The translations under genes and the position numbers were made by a program. Below, piece after piece: positions 42,701 through 56,400 of a DNA stretch of 64,000 nucleotides. Origin of the DNA: Hyperoodon ampullatus (lineage: Eukaryota; Chordata; Mammalia; Artiodactyla; Ziphiidae); the NCBI GenBank assembly GCA_949752795.1, contig OX457061.1, positions 39,030,338 through 39,094,337 of the forward strand, in the 5' to 3' direction. How positions within the stretch are numbered: the first letter of the stretch is position 1; the number at the start of each line of letters is the position of its first letter. A model generated the notes under the pieces. It saw only the letters and a list, made by a program, of their open reading frames with translations, did no database searches and was not told the DNA's origin.

Positions 42701-44238
42701 TTGGTGACACTAGTGGTTCTTCGGAATCACATTCATGAGGGTTGTGCAGCAGCCTGGAGTGGTTTTTTTTTGTTGTTGCTATTTTAATACTATTCTCTAT
42801 GACATGCGAAGATTTACTAATGATGCTTAGTCAAAAATATAAACTTAGTTGTATTCAGTTCAACAAGTATTTGCTCCATATTTGCTGTGTGTCTACTTTT
42901 ATGCAATCGAAGTCTTTAGGATCATTTAACACAGTGGTTTCCAAACTTGCTTGGTAATGTGAATCACTTGGAGAGTTTTTTTTTTTTTTTTTTAAAGCTA
43001 TTGAATCCAAGTCTCCAGTGGTGGGTGCTGGAAGTCTATATTAAAGAACAAAAACAACTCCTAATTTTCTCTTACTCTGATGAAAACCGGCTCTCTCCCA
43101 AAGATGCTGTTCCATTTGGCCCCTGGAAAGGAGCTGGATCCTGGTCACACCCTAGGTGTGGCCAAGAGGTGGAGTTGAGTCCTCGTAGCTTCCCACTGCC
43201 CCTGCTCTGTGGAGAGTCCAGACTCAGCACTCACTTTCTGTCCTCTCTGTAAGAGGCTCCTGAGCTTCTGTGGCTCATTTAGTGGAGTCCTGGTATTCCT
43301 CTCCACCCAGACTTGCATAAGCCTTCAGGACTTTGGGATACACACGCTGAACCATCACAGCCTGCCTTGTCCCACATCCCGTGGTCACTCCTAGGGCCGT
43401 GTGCTCAGTGTGACCCTGCCAGCCACTCCAGTCCCTGTGCAGGATGTCCACGCTCTGCGCTGCAACCCAGCTCATTTCTGCCACATTGCCCTTCAGGCAT
43501 CCCTTCCCTCCTGGTCCAGCAGGAAGGCCCCTGCGCTGGAAGCCACGAGACTCCTTTCCAGCTCCTGCCTTGGCTGGTACTTGTCCTGCACAGCCTACCT
43601 TCTGCATCCTTCCTTCAGCATGGAGCAGCTCTGACTGTCCTGGGAGAAAAAACACTTTTGGGCTGGCTGGGTTGACGTTGAATTGATGATCACAAGCCTC
43701 AACCGGCTCTAGTACCACCTGCTAGTTTCTTCTGGGGGATTGCTTTCCTTGTCACAGAAATGACTCCTTCCCACTTTCTCTTTTACCCTGAAACCTCCCA
43801 CACCCCCATCCTCCACTCTCCTCTGATACTTCATTGAGGAAATTGAAACTGTCAGATGATGTCCCCTTTCTGCTATGATGGAGGGAGCATCTTGTTCCTG
43901 TGGAAGGTCCAGCTCCCCACTTCTGGATGTCCCCTTCTCCCGGCTCCTTTCATTATCCTCCTCTATTCTACGTCAGCAACCTCTCTCTACCGGCTTAAAA
44001 CATGTTTAGGTTTCTCAAGCAAAAATAACCCTCCCTTGATCCACATGGGTGCTCATTTCTCTGTTCCTTTCAGAGTCAGACTCTTCAAACAGTTTTGCAC
44101 ACATACTGTCTTTACTTCCTTGCATTCAGTCCTAAAATAATTCAGTTAAAATTGGGAGTTACTTAAATACAGAAATGTACAAAGAAGACAGTAATAATAT
44201 TGCATATTCCCACTACCTAGAATCAATATTTTGAAATA

Positions 44239-44277
<39 letters not shown>

Positions 44278-47200
44278 CAGTACGCAGGCCTCTCACTGCT
44301 GTGGCCTCTCCCGTTGCGGAGCACAGGCCCCGGACGCGCAGGCTCAGCGGCCATGGCTCACGGGCCCAGCCGCTCTGTGGCATGCGGGATCCCCCCGGAC
44401 CGGGACACGAACCCGCGTCCCCTGCACCGGCAGGCGGACTCTCCACCACTGTGCCACCAGGGAAGCCCTTGAAATATTTTTTTTAAAGAAAAGTCATTCT
44501 GTGTGATCATTATAAAGAATTCAAACAAAAGAAAAATATTACAGTAAAATTTTAAAAATTACTATAATTGACAGGCAATAACTTCAGACATCTTTTTAGA
44601 TAGATGGATGGATTGGAGAAAGATTCATAGACTGAATTACTTTTTATATAAAGTATATATTATAGATGCTACTAGTTTACTCATTTCTTTATAAATTGTT
44701 TTCTTTAATCCAAAAAGGAGTGGGAAATGGAGTGGGGGGGGCTTTCATTTAATTATTTAATTTTTTGAGGATCACCTAAGTCCCTCCACCACTTTTTATT
44801 ATGAAAAGTTTCAAGCACACAGAAAAGTGGAAAGCAAAGTACAATGAATACCTATACACATACCACTGAGGTTCAGTAATTAACATTTTGCTATGTTTGC
44901 ATTTTCCCCTGAACCACGGAATATAAGCTGCATACATTATGACACTACACTCAGATATTTCAACATGCCTCTCCTGAAATATGGATATTCTCCTACATAG
45001 TATCATTTTTGTTCTTAACAAATTTAACAGTAATTTCCTAAAATAATCTAATACCAAGTCTATAATCATTCCAATTATCCCCAAGATGTTTTTTATGGTT
45101 GCTTTAAACATTTGAATCAAGATCCAATCAAAATTCATGCAACACATACAGTTACATCTTTTTAGTTTATTTTAATCTAGAAAAGTCCCCCGTTCCACCT
45201 CTTTCCCGATACTGAATTTGAAAAGCCTGGGCCAGGTGTGTTGTAAAGTGTCCCATATTATGGGCTGTCTGGTTTATTTTTTGAAGTCTCACTTAACTTA
45301 CTCTCTTTTTTTAACTGAAAGTTAGATCTAAAGGCTTGATTACATTCAGATTAAACATTTTTTGGCAAGACCACTTTATAGCTGACCCGGTAAACTTCAG
45401 CTTGCATCATACTTAAATACAGAAATGTACAAAGATTGTGCTACCATTAGTCATGCTGGCTGTGATGGAAGGCTTACTTAAGGTGGGGACTGGAAGTTGC
45501 ATGTACATATAAAATGTAGTTTAACTGAATTGAATGGAGAAAAGAGAAATTAGAGTTCAACAAAAAGAATTGTTGACTTTCAAATATATATTTTTTCAAT
45601 TTCTGATGGTATATATGGCTTCTCTGCTATAAATGATGACATTTGCATACTTCTCCCCATCTTTCCTCCCCTCCATGTCTTCTTTTACAGTGTAGCATCC
45701 TGTTGTGTAATTATAATCCCATAGTAGTTTGAATCTGTTCTATATTAAATGGATACAGTAGTCAGCACCCTTTTATCACAGTGTCTCCATTCCAGAGTTC
45801 ATTATTTTGATTTGACTCCTAATTGGTTGATTCTGTTGTATGGTAGTATTTTTATGGAGAGTTCATGGCTGCTGTATTAATCGTGTTGAATATTCTTAAC
45901 AGCTTTTTCTGCAACAAGTGTGCTTTTAGATCTGGAGAGTTTACTTATTCTCCCCATGTCAAGGAAACAAATTTGCCTTTTATCTTTTAATCGTTTTCTC
46001 TCTTTATTGAGAGAACAGCACAGCAATTAGCCCTCTCTGGTGGTATCTATCTTCTATATCTGTTTATGTTTGAGAGTTGGTCTTTTCCCTGCTCATTCAC
46101 TGTGATTACGTCATCTTGGTAATTCAGTTTAAAGCAGTGGCCATTTAGTTCTGTGTTGTTTCTAAATGGTTCATGTGGCAGTTATGTGGTTTTTTTTTAT
46201 ATCTTTATTGGAGTATAATTGCCTTACAATGTTATGTTAGTTTTTGCTGTATAAAAAAGTGAATCAGCTATATGTATACATATATCCCCATATCCCCTCC
46301 CTCTTGTGTCTCCCTCCCACGCTCCCTATCCCACCCATCTAGGTGGGCATAAAGCACTGACCTGATCTCCCTGTGCTATGCGGCTGCTTCCCACTAGCTA
46401 TCTATTTTACATTTCGTAGTGTATATATGTCCATGCCACTCTCTCACTTCGCCCTAGCTTAACCTTCCCCCTCCCCATGTCCTCAAGTCCATTCTCTACA
46501 TCTGCGTCTTTATTCCTGTCCTGCCCCTAGGTGCTTCAGAACCTTTTTTTTTTTTAAGATTCCATATATATGTGTTAGCATACAGTATTCGTTTTTCTCT
46601 TTCTGACTTACTTCACTCTGTATGACAGTCTCTAGGTCCATCCACCTCACTACAAATAACTCAATTTCGTTTCTTTTTATGGCTGAGTAATATTCCATTG
46701 TATATATGAGCCACATCTTCTTTATCCATTCATCTGTTGATGGACACTTAGGTTGCTTCCATGTCCTGGCTATAATAAGTACTGCTGCAATGAACATTGT
46801 GGTACATGGCTCTTTTTGAATTATGGAATTCTCAGGGTACAGGCCCAGTAGTGGGATTGCTGGGTCGTACGGTAGTTCTATTTTTAGTTTTTTAAGGAAC
46901 CTCCATACTGTTCTCCATAGTGGCTGTATGAATTTACATTCCTACCAACAGTGAAAGAGGGCTCCTTTTTCTCCACACCTGCTCCAGCATTTATTTGTAG
47001 ATTTTTTGATGATGGCCATTCTGACTGGTGTGAGGTGATACCTCATTGTAGTTTTGATTTGCATTTCTCTAATGATTACTGATGTTGAGCATCCTTTCAT
47101 GTGTTTGTTGGCAATCTGTATATCTTCTTTGGAGAAATGTCTATTTATGTCTTCTGCCCATTTATGGATTGGGTTTTGTTTTTTTTTTATATCGAGCTGA

Positions 47201-50200
47201 ATGAGCTTCTTGTATATTTTGGAGACTAATCCTTTGTCAGTTGCTTCATTTGCAAATATTTTCTCCCATTCTGAGGGATGTCTTTTTGTCTTGTTTATGG
47301 TTTCATTGCTGTGCAAAAGCTTTTAAGTTTCATTAGGTCCCATGTGTTTATTTTTGTTTTTATTTCCATTTCTCTAGGAGGTGGGTCAAAAAGGATCTTG
47401 CTGTGATTTATGTCGTAGAGTGTTCTGCCTATGTTTTCCTCTAAGAGTTTGATAGCGTCTGGCCTTACATTTAGGTCTTTAATCCATTTTGAGTTTATTC
47501 TTGTGTAGGGTGTTAGGGAGTGTTCTAATTTCATTCTTTTATAAGTAGCTGTCCAGTTTTCCCAGCACCACTTATTGAAGAGGCTGCCTTTTCTCCATTG
47601 TATATTCTTGCCTCCTTTATCAAAGATAAGGTGACCATATGTGCATTGGTTTATCTCTGGGCTTTCTATCTTGTTCCACTGATCTACATTTCTCTTTTTG
47701 TGCCAGTATCATACTGTCTTGATTACTGTAGCTTCATAGTATAGTCTGAGGTCCAGGAGCCTGATTCCTCCATCTCCATTTTTCTTTCTCAAGATTACTT
47801 AGGCTATTTGGGGTCTTTTGTGTTTCCATACAAATTATGAAGTTTTTTGTTCTAGTTCTGTGCAAAATGCCAGTGGTAGTTTGATAGGGATTGCATTGAA
47901 TCTGTAGATTGCTTTTGGAAGTATAGTCATTTTCACAATATTGATTCTTCCAATCCAAGAACATGGTATATCTCTCCATCTGTTTGTATCATCTTTAATT
48001 TCTTTCATCAGTGTCTTACTGTTTTCTGCATACAGGTCTTTTGTCTCCCTAGGTAGGTTTATTCCTAGGTATTTTATTCTTTTTGTTGCAATGGTGAATG
48101 GGAGTGTTTCCTTAATTTCTCTTTCAGATTTTTCCTCATTAGTGTATAGGAAGGCAAGAGATTTCTGTGCATTAATTTTGTATCCTGCTACTTTACCAAG
48201 CTCATTGATTAGCTCAGGTAGTTTTCTGGTAGCATCTTTAGGATTCTCTATGTATAATATCATGTCATCTGCAAACAGTGACAGCTTTGCTTCCTGTTTT
48301 CTGACTTGGATTCCTTTAATTTCTTTTTCTTCTCTGATTGCTGTGGCTGAAACTTCCAAAACTATGTTGAATAAGAGTGGTGAGAGTGGGCAATCGTGTC
48401 TTGTTCCTGATCTTAGAGGAAATGGTTTCACTTTTTCACCATTGAGAATGATGTTGGCTGTGGGTTTGTCATATATGGCCTTTATTATGTTGAGGTAAGT
48501 TCCCTCTACGCCTACTTTCTGGAGGGTTTTTATCATAAATCGGTGTTGAATTTTGCCGAAAGCTTTTTCTGCATCTATTCAGATTATCATATGGTTTTTA
48601 CCTTCAGTTTGTTACTATGGTATGTATCACATTGATTGATTTGTATATGTTGAAGAATCCTTGCATTCCTGGGATAAACCCCACTTAATCATCCTTTTAA
48701 TGTGCTGTTGGATTCTGTTTGCTAGTATTTTGTTGAGGATTTTTGCATCCATGTTCATCAGTGATATTGGCCTGTAGTTTCCTTTCTTTGTGACATCTTT
48801 GTCTGGTTGTGGTATCAGGGTGATGGTGGCCTTGTAGAATGAGTTTGGGAGTGTTCCTCCCTCTGCTATATTTTGAAAGAGTTTGAGAAGGATAGGTGTT
48901 AGCTCTTCTCTAAATGTTTGATAGAATTTACCTTTGAAGACTTCTGGTCCTGGGCTTTTGTTTGTTGGAAGATTTTTAATCACAGTTTCAATTTCAATCC
49001 TTGTGATTGGTCTGTTTATATTTACTATTTCTTCCTGGTTCAGTCTCAGAAGGTTATGCTTTTCTAAGAATTTGTCCATTTCTTCCAGGTTTTCCATTTT
49101 ATTGGCATATAGTTTCTTGTAGTCATCTCTCATGATCCTTTGTATTTCTCCAGTGTCAGTTGTTACTTCTCCTTTTTCATTTCTACTTCTATTGATTTGA
49201 GTCTTCTCCCTTTTGTTCTTGATGAATCTGGCTAATGGTTTATCAATTTTCTTTATCTTCTCGAAGAACCAGCTTGTAGTTTCATTGATCTTTGCTCTTG
49301 TTTCCTTCATTTCTTTTTCATTAATTTCTGATCTGATCTTTACATTTTCTTTCCCTTTGATAACTTTGGGGTTTTTTTGTTCTTCTTTCTCTAATTGCTT
49401 TAGGTGTAAGATTAGGTTGTTTATTTGAGATGTTTCTTGTCTCTTGAGGTAGGATTGTATTGCTATATACTCCCCTCTTAGAACTGCTTTTGCAGCATCC
49501 CATAGGTTTTGTGTCACCGTGTTTTCATTGTCACTTGTTTCTAGGTATTTTTTGATTTCCTCTTTGATTTCTTCAGTGATCTCCTGGTTATTTAGTAGTG
49601 TATTGTTAGCCTCCATGTGTTTTTATATTTTACAGATTTTTTCCTGTAATTGATATGTAGTCTCACAGCGTTGTGGTCGGAAAGGATACTAGATACGATT
49701 TCAATTTTCCTAAATTTAACAAGACTTGATTTGTGAGCCAAGATATGATCTATCCTGGAGAATGTTCCATGTGCTCTTGAGAAGAAAGTGTATTCTGTTG
49801 TTTTTGGATGGAATGTCCTATAAATATGAATTAAGTCCATATGGTCCAATGTGTCATTTAAAGCTTGTGTTTCTGTTTTTATTTTCATTTTGGTTGATCT
49901 GTCCATTGGTGAGAGTGGGGTGTTAAAGTCGCCTACTATTATTGTGTTACTGTTGATTCCCCCTTTTATGGCTGTTAGCATTTGCCTTATGTATTGAGGT
50001 GCTCCTATGTTGGGTGCATAAATATTTACAATTGTTATTTCTTCTCTTGGATTGACCCCTTGATCATTATGTAGTGTCCTTTATTGTGTCTTGTAACAGT
50101 CTTTATTATAAAGTCTATTTTGTGTGATGTGAGAATTGCTACTCCAGCTTTCTTCTGATTTCCATTTGCATGGAATATCTTTTTCTATCCCCTCACTTTC

Positions 50201-50374
50201 AGTCTGTATGTGTCCCTAGGTCTGAAGTGGGTCTCTTGTAGACAGCATATATATGGATCTTGTTTTTGTATCCATTCAGCTGGTCTTTGTCTTTTGGTTG
50301 GAGCATTTAATCCATTTACATTTAAGGTAATTATCAGTATATATATTCCTATTACCATTTTCTTTTTTTTTTGG

Positions 50375-50406
<32 letters not shown>

Positions 50407-53400
50407 ACGCAGGCCTCTCACTGTTGTGGCCTCTCCCGTTGCGGAGCACAGGCTCCGGGAGCACAGGCTCAGCGGCCATGGCTCACGGGCCCAGCCGCTC
50501 CGCGGCATGTGGGATCCTCCCGGACCAGGGCACGATCCCGTGTCCCCTGCATCGGCAGGCGGACTCTCAACCACTGCGCCACCAGGGAAGCCCACCATTT
50601 TCTTAATTGTTTTTGTAGGTCTTTTCCTTCTCTTGTGTTTCCTGCCTAGAGAAGTTCCTTTAGCATTTGTTGTAGACCTGGTTTGGTGGTGCTGAATTCT
50701 CTTAGGTTTTGCTTGTCTGTAAAGGTTTTAACTTCTCCATTAAATCTGAATGAGATCCTTGCTGGGTAGAGTAATCTTGATTGTTGGTTTTTCCCTTTCA
50801 TCACTTTAAATATGTCCTGCCACTCCCTTCTGGCTTGCAGAGTTTTTGCTGAAAGATCAGCTGTTAACATTCTGGGGATTCCCTTGTATGTTGTTTGTTG
50901 CTTTTCCCTTGCTGATTTTAATATTTTTCTTTGTATTTAATTTTTTGGTAGTTTGATTAATATGTGTCTTGGCATGTTTCTCCTTGGATTTGTCCTGTAT
51001 GGGACTCTGAACTTCCTGGACTTGATTAACTATTTCCTTTCCCATATTAAGGAAGTTTTCAACTATAATCTCTTCAAAGTATTTTCTCAGTCCCTTTCTT
51101 TCTCTCTTCTTCTTCTGGGACCCCTATAATTTGAATGTTGGTGCGTTTAATGTTGTCCCCGTGGTCTCTGAGACTGTCCTCAATTCTTTTCATTCTTTTT
51201 TCTTTATTCTGCTCTGTGGTAGTTATTTCCACTGTTTTATCTTCCAGGTCACTTATCCATTCTTCTGCCTCACTTATTGTGCTATTGATTCCTTTTAGAG
51301 TATTTTAAATTTCATTTATTGTGTTGTTCATTATTGTTTGTTTGCTCTTTACTTCTTCTAGGTCCTTGTTAAACGTGTCTTGTATTTTCTCCATTCTATT
51401 TCCAAGATTTTGGATCATCTTTACTATCATTACTCTGAATTCTTTTTCAGGTACACTGCCTATTTCCTCTTCCTTTGTTTGGTCTGGTGGATTTTTACTT
51501 CGGTCCTTCATCTGCTGCGTATTTATCTGTCTTCTCATTTTGCTTAACTTACTGCGTTTGGCTTCTCCTTTTTGCAGCCTGCAGTTTCGTAGTTCCTGTA
51601 GTTTTTGGCGTCTGCCCCCAGTGGGTAAGGTTGGTTCAGTGGCTTGTTGAGGCTTCCTGGTGGAGGGGACTGGTGCCTGTGTTCTGGTGGATGAGGCTGG
51701 ATCTTGTCTTTCTGGTGGGCAGTACCACGTCCAGTGGTGTGTTTTGGGGCATCTGTGAACTTAGTATGATTTTAGGCAGCCTGTCTGCTAATGGGTGGGG
51801 TTGTGTTCATGTCTTGCTAGTTGTTTGGCATGGGGTGTCCAGCACTGGAGCTTGCTAGTTGTTGAGTGGAACTGGGTCTTTGCGTTGAGACGGAGATCTC
51901 TGGGAGAGCTCTCGCCCATTGATATTATGTGGGGCCAGGAGATCTCTGGTGGGTCAATGTCCTAAACTTGGCTCTCCCACCTCAGAGGCTCAGGCCTGAC
52001 ACCTGGCTGGAGTACCAAGTGTCAGCCACATGGCTCAGAAGAAAAGGGAGGAAAAAAAAAGCAAGCAAGCAAGAAAAAAACAAATAAAATTAATAAAGTT
52101 ATTAAAATTAAAAAGGTAATAAAAAAAGAAAGAGAGCAACCAAACCAATAAACAAATCCACCAATTATGACAAGCACTAAAAACTAAATTAAGATCATCA
52201 TAAAAATCAAAAATTAGTCATTCACATACAGCAAACCCCACGTGTACAGTTGCTCCTAAAGTCTACCACCTCAATTTTGGGATGATTCGTTGTCTATTCA
52301 GGTATTCCAGAGATGCTGGGTACATCAAGTTGATTATGGAGATTTAATCTGCTGCTCCTGAGGCTGCTGGGAGAGATTTCCCTTTCTCTTCTTTGTTCGC
52401 ACAGCTCCTGGGGTTCAGCTTTGGATTTGGCCCCGCCTCTGCATATAGGTCATCTGAGGGTGTCTTTTCTTCCCTCAGACAGGAGGGGGTTAAAGGAGAG
52501 GCTGATTAGGGGCCTCTGGCTCACTCAGGTTGGGGGAAGGGAGGGGTACGGAACGTGGGGTGAGCCTGCAGCGGCAGAGGCCGGCTTGACATTGTAACAG
52601 CGTGACATTGTAACTACTCTGGCAGTGGCGGGCTGCACAGGCTCCCGGGAGGGGAGGTGTGGATAGTGACCTGTGCTTGCACACAGGCTTCTTGGTGGCT
52701 GCAGTAGCAGCGTTAGCGTTTCATGCCCGTCTCAGGTGTCCACGATGATAGCCGTGGCTTGCGCCCATCTCTGGAGCTTGTTTAGGCGGTGCTCTGCCCT
52801 CTGTGGGCAGACAGGGAAGGAATCCCCTCTCCTCCCATACCCTGAAACAATGGTCTCTTGTCTCTTAGGCAAGTCCAGACTTTTTCCTGACTCCCTCCTG
52901 GCTAGCTGTGGAGCACTGGCCCCCTTCAGGTTTTGTTCACGCAGCCAACCCCAGTCCTCTACCTGGGATCTGACCTCCGAATCCTGAGCCTCAGCTCTCA
53001 GCCCCAACCTGCCCCTGCAGGTGAGCAGACAAGCCTCTCAGGCTGGTGAGTGCTGGTTGGCAATGATCCTCTGTGCAGGAATCTCTCCTCTTTGCCCTCT
53101 GCATCCCTGTTGCTGCGCTTTCCTCTGAGGCTGCGAAGCTTCCCCCCGCCACCTCCCGTCCCCACCAGTGAAGGGGCTTCCTAGTGTGTGGAAACTTTTC
53201 CTCCTTCACAGCTCCGTCCCAGAGGTGCAGGTCCTGTCCCTATTCTTTTGTCTGTTTTTTCTTTTGCCCTACCCAGGTACGTGGGGAGTTTCTTGCCTTT
53301 TGGGAAGTCTGAGGTCTTCTGCCAGTGTTCAGTAGGTGTTCTGTAGGAGTTGTTCCACATGTAGATGTATTTTTGATGTATTTGTGGGGAGGAAGGTGAT

Positions 53401-56400
53401 CTCCACGTCTTATTCCTCCACCATCTTGAAGGTCCTCCCCCAGTTATGTTGTTTTGATCCTCAGTTGCTTTCCTTAGGTCAGCAGGTTCCCTTTTCATCT
53501 CACTTGATTGCTTTGTTATCTCAATTTTGAGCTCTTGTTTTATTGATACCTTCTTATTAAGGTGTTCCGTAGCTGGAAGCAATTATAAAGGGTGCCTTCT
53601 CTCTCTGTGTTATATTCTCTTCTAGGCTGATCTCTTTGTCTTCCTTCTGTAAGCCTTTTGTTGTTGTTGTTTTGTTGTTTGTTTATGTTGTGGTTTTATT
53701 ATTTTGCTTCATGTTGCAGGTTGTATTCCTAAGCAAGGAGACTCTCAGATACAGGGGAAGTATACTGGGCGGAGCTCTTGGGACCCACTCCTATTGGGGA
53801 GTGAGGGAAGCAGGATTAGGTAGAGCGAGAAGCTGGGCTGTGCTTTATCACAACAAAGCCTGATCCCAGGCCCTCTGGAGCTGGAAGGGCTCTACAGAGT
53901 TGTCTTGAATTGGGGTGAAAGCCCCTGGCTTTTATACCCCTGCATAGACACACAGGCTTGGAACACAGGCTGCTCTCAGGGAGTGGGGGTGCTATTGGCA
54001 AGGCAGCTTTCTTCAGCTGAAGTTGCTCTTGAGCAACTGGGGAATGAGTGCTTCAGTCCAGAAGAGGGTGTCTGGGTGACACATCTGGCATCCATTAGAG
54101 TTCATTTTATTCTCACAGTGGTGCTGTCCAGTCATTCAGTTTTCTCTGATAAGGTAGGTTGATTCTTTATTCTTTTCTTACCCTATCTGAAATAAGTATG
54201 TTTCCCTTTGACATACAGATTGAGGGCTGAGGTGTTATTGTTGGTGGTGGTGGTGGTGGTGGTTTTTTAGGTGATATTCCCCCTTTTTTAGTGGACTGAG
54301 AGAATGACTGGGAGCCAGTGAAGGGCTGGAAAGTGAGTGAGCCCGGTGAAGTGATGGGCTACCTTGTTAAGTATGGTATGAGGTAGGGGTTAAGATTCTG
54401 ATTCCAGTTACCTAGGGCCATTTGTTAAAAGACCATCTTTTCCCTACTGCTTGCATGGTCATCTTTGTCATGAATCAGGTTTCCATAAAGCTATGTATCT
54501 GTCCCCATCTGTGTTCTCTTGCTTTGTCCTGTTAGACTATCATTGTGCAAATACCGCACTCTCTCATTTATTGTAACTTTAAAATGAATCCTGGGGACTT
54601 CCCTGGTGGTCCAGTGGTTAGGGCTCCATGCTTCCACTGCGGGGCACAGGTTCAGTCCCTGTTCAGGAAACTAGGATCCCTGCATGCAGTGTGGTGCAGC
54701 CAAAAAAAAAAAAAAGAATCCTGGCATCACATAGAGTCATTCCTCCAACTTTGTTTTTCTTCAGGATTATCTTGGATCATGTTTGCTTTTTGCCTTTGCA
54801 TTCAGTCTTAGGATCTGTTTGTCAGTTTCCACAAAATACCTGCTCGTGTTTTTACAGAGAGATTTGATTTTATAGGTCAGTTTGTGGATAATGGTTCACT
54901 GCAATATTGATTCTAATCCATGAAATTTATTTAGGGCTTCTTTAATTTTTTAAATGTTGATTTATAGTTTTACATGTAGAGGTATTTCTTAGAAATCTTT
55001 TATTAGATTTGTACCTGGGTATATTATTTTGAAAAAAGGAAAACCGTATAATGAATCTCCATGTAGCCATCATCCAGTTTCAACAACCTTGTTAAATTTA
55101 TATCACTCCTCCTCTCAATCCCAACCTCTCCCCCAAGATTATTTTGAAGCAAATTAAAAATGTATTAAATGTATTAAAATGTCATATGCATTTCAATATG
55201 AATTTCTGAAAGATAAGAGGGACTTATGTGTTTAAAAAAAAAAACTACCACCCCAATATTATTTCATGCCTAAAAAAGTAAAAATGATTCCTTATTACCA
55301 TAAAATATCCAGTTAGTGTTACTTGATGTTTTTTGGGTGCTATTGTAAGTGAATACCTTTAAAATTTTATGTTCTTTATGTTTTTATGATATATAGACAT
55401 AGAAATGATTTTTTGTGTGTGTTCATCTTGTATCCAGTAACCTTGCTAAAGTTATTTATTATTTCTAGTAATTTATCCCCAGATTACTTTAGCTTTCTAC
55501 ATATACAATTGTGTTGTTTGTTAATATGACAGTCTGCCTCAAGGGGCAATAGAAGTTGCCAAGTTTAGCAATGATCAGTTTAAAAAATGGAAAAGAAATG
55601 AACAAATGAAAAGTGAACAAATTTGACAATTTCACTAAGACTGAAAAAAAAGTCTAAGACTTTTTAATAACTCCTATCATTATGTGTTGTATATTGTCTT
55701 CAACTTTTTTTATCAGTTGCTAATATTATTTGTTATTCTATGTTCTTTGTAGTTTCCCATCACCAACTGTGCTTGGAATTGGACAGGTAAGTGAAAAAAA
55801 AAATTACCCTCTTAATTAGTTGTCAGTACACATGATGAAATTTTAAGTGCTTTTGTTTAAGACTGTGGTTTACGAATTTGTTCAGCTGGCAGAGGACCAT
55901 GGTACTTTTGGTGAAACAACATGAAGTATTGACATACATCTTATTTCATTTTACAATTTAAGAACAGTTGTATTTGTAGGAAAAAACAACTAATTTTAAC
56001 TTCCTTAATAGAATTTAATTACTCTAAAGCAAGGGGGCAGCAGACTGAAAGCCTCCAAGGTCTGCTGGGTAACAGATGAGTGTGCACAGTTTAAGCCACT
56101 GTGCCTGAGAAGAAAAGGGTTAGGGAGATGAGGTGAGGCCCACTAGGGATCAGGGAAATCTAATTTTTACATCAAACCCCCTAATTTGTAAATGGTGGCA
56201 GCAGATTCATATTTTCATAAAACTCTCTACGGGCCGAACAAAACAGTTTCCTTCCTGAAGTTTGTGATGTTTGTTCTCAAGTGTAAGGATAAACTTGGAT
56301 AAACTTTCAAACTTACCCCATTTGGCTGTTTCTGAAATTTTCCATTAATATTAATTTGTGGCTTTTTTACTTTTTTGGTCATATGCTGATGATTTCTAGT

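Larger units (their letters stand above)
46190..53440 (-). mobile_element. Essentially full-length L1, antisense, with 11-bp duplication
   Basis: The 3' end is a poly-T run at 46190. ORF2 spans 46510-50358, ORF1 about 50646-51538, and a long 5' UTR of about 1.9 kb reaches 53440. The 5' terminus (minus strand GGGGAGGACCTTCAAGATGG) has the L1 start-like YY1 motif. CAGTTATGTGG (46179-46189) and CAGTTATGTTG (53441-53451) are the duplication, with one mismatch. A CHR-1 SINE (50365-50593) later inserted between ORF1 and ORF2. Both ORFs are broken. It accounts for about 40 percent of SLC35D2 intron 1. Confidence 0.94.

Noticed and set aside
43275..43718. 147-codon minus-strand frame in SLC35D2 intron 1
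   Set aside because: It overlaps equally long frames on the opposite strand, has no recognisable domain and lies in moderately GC-rich, probably repeat-derived sequence.
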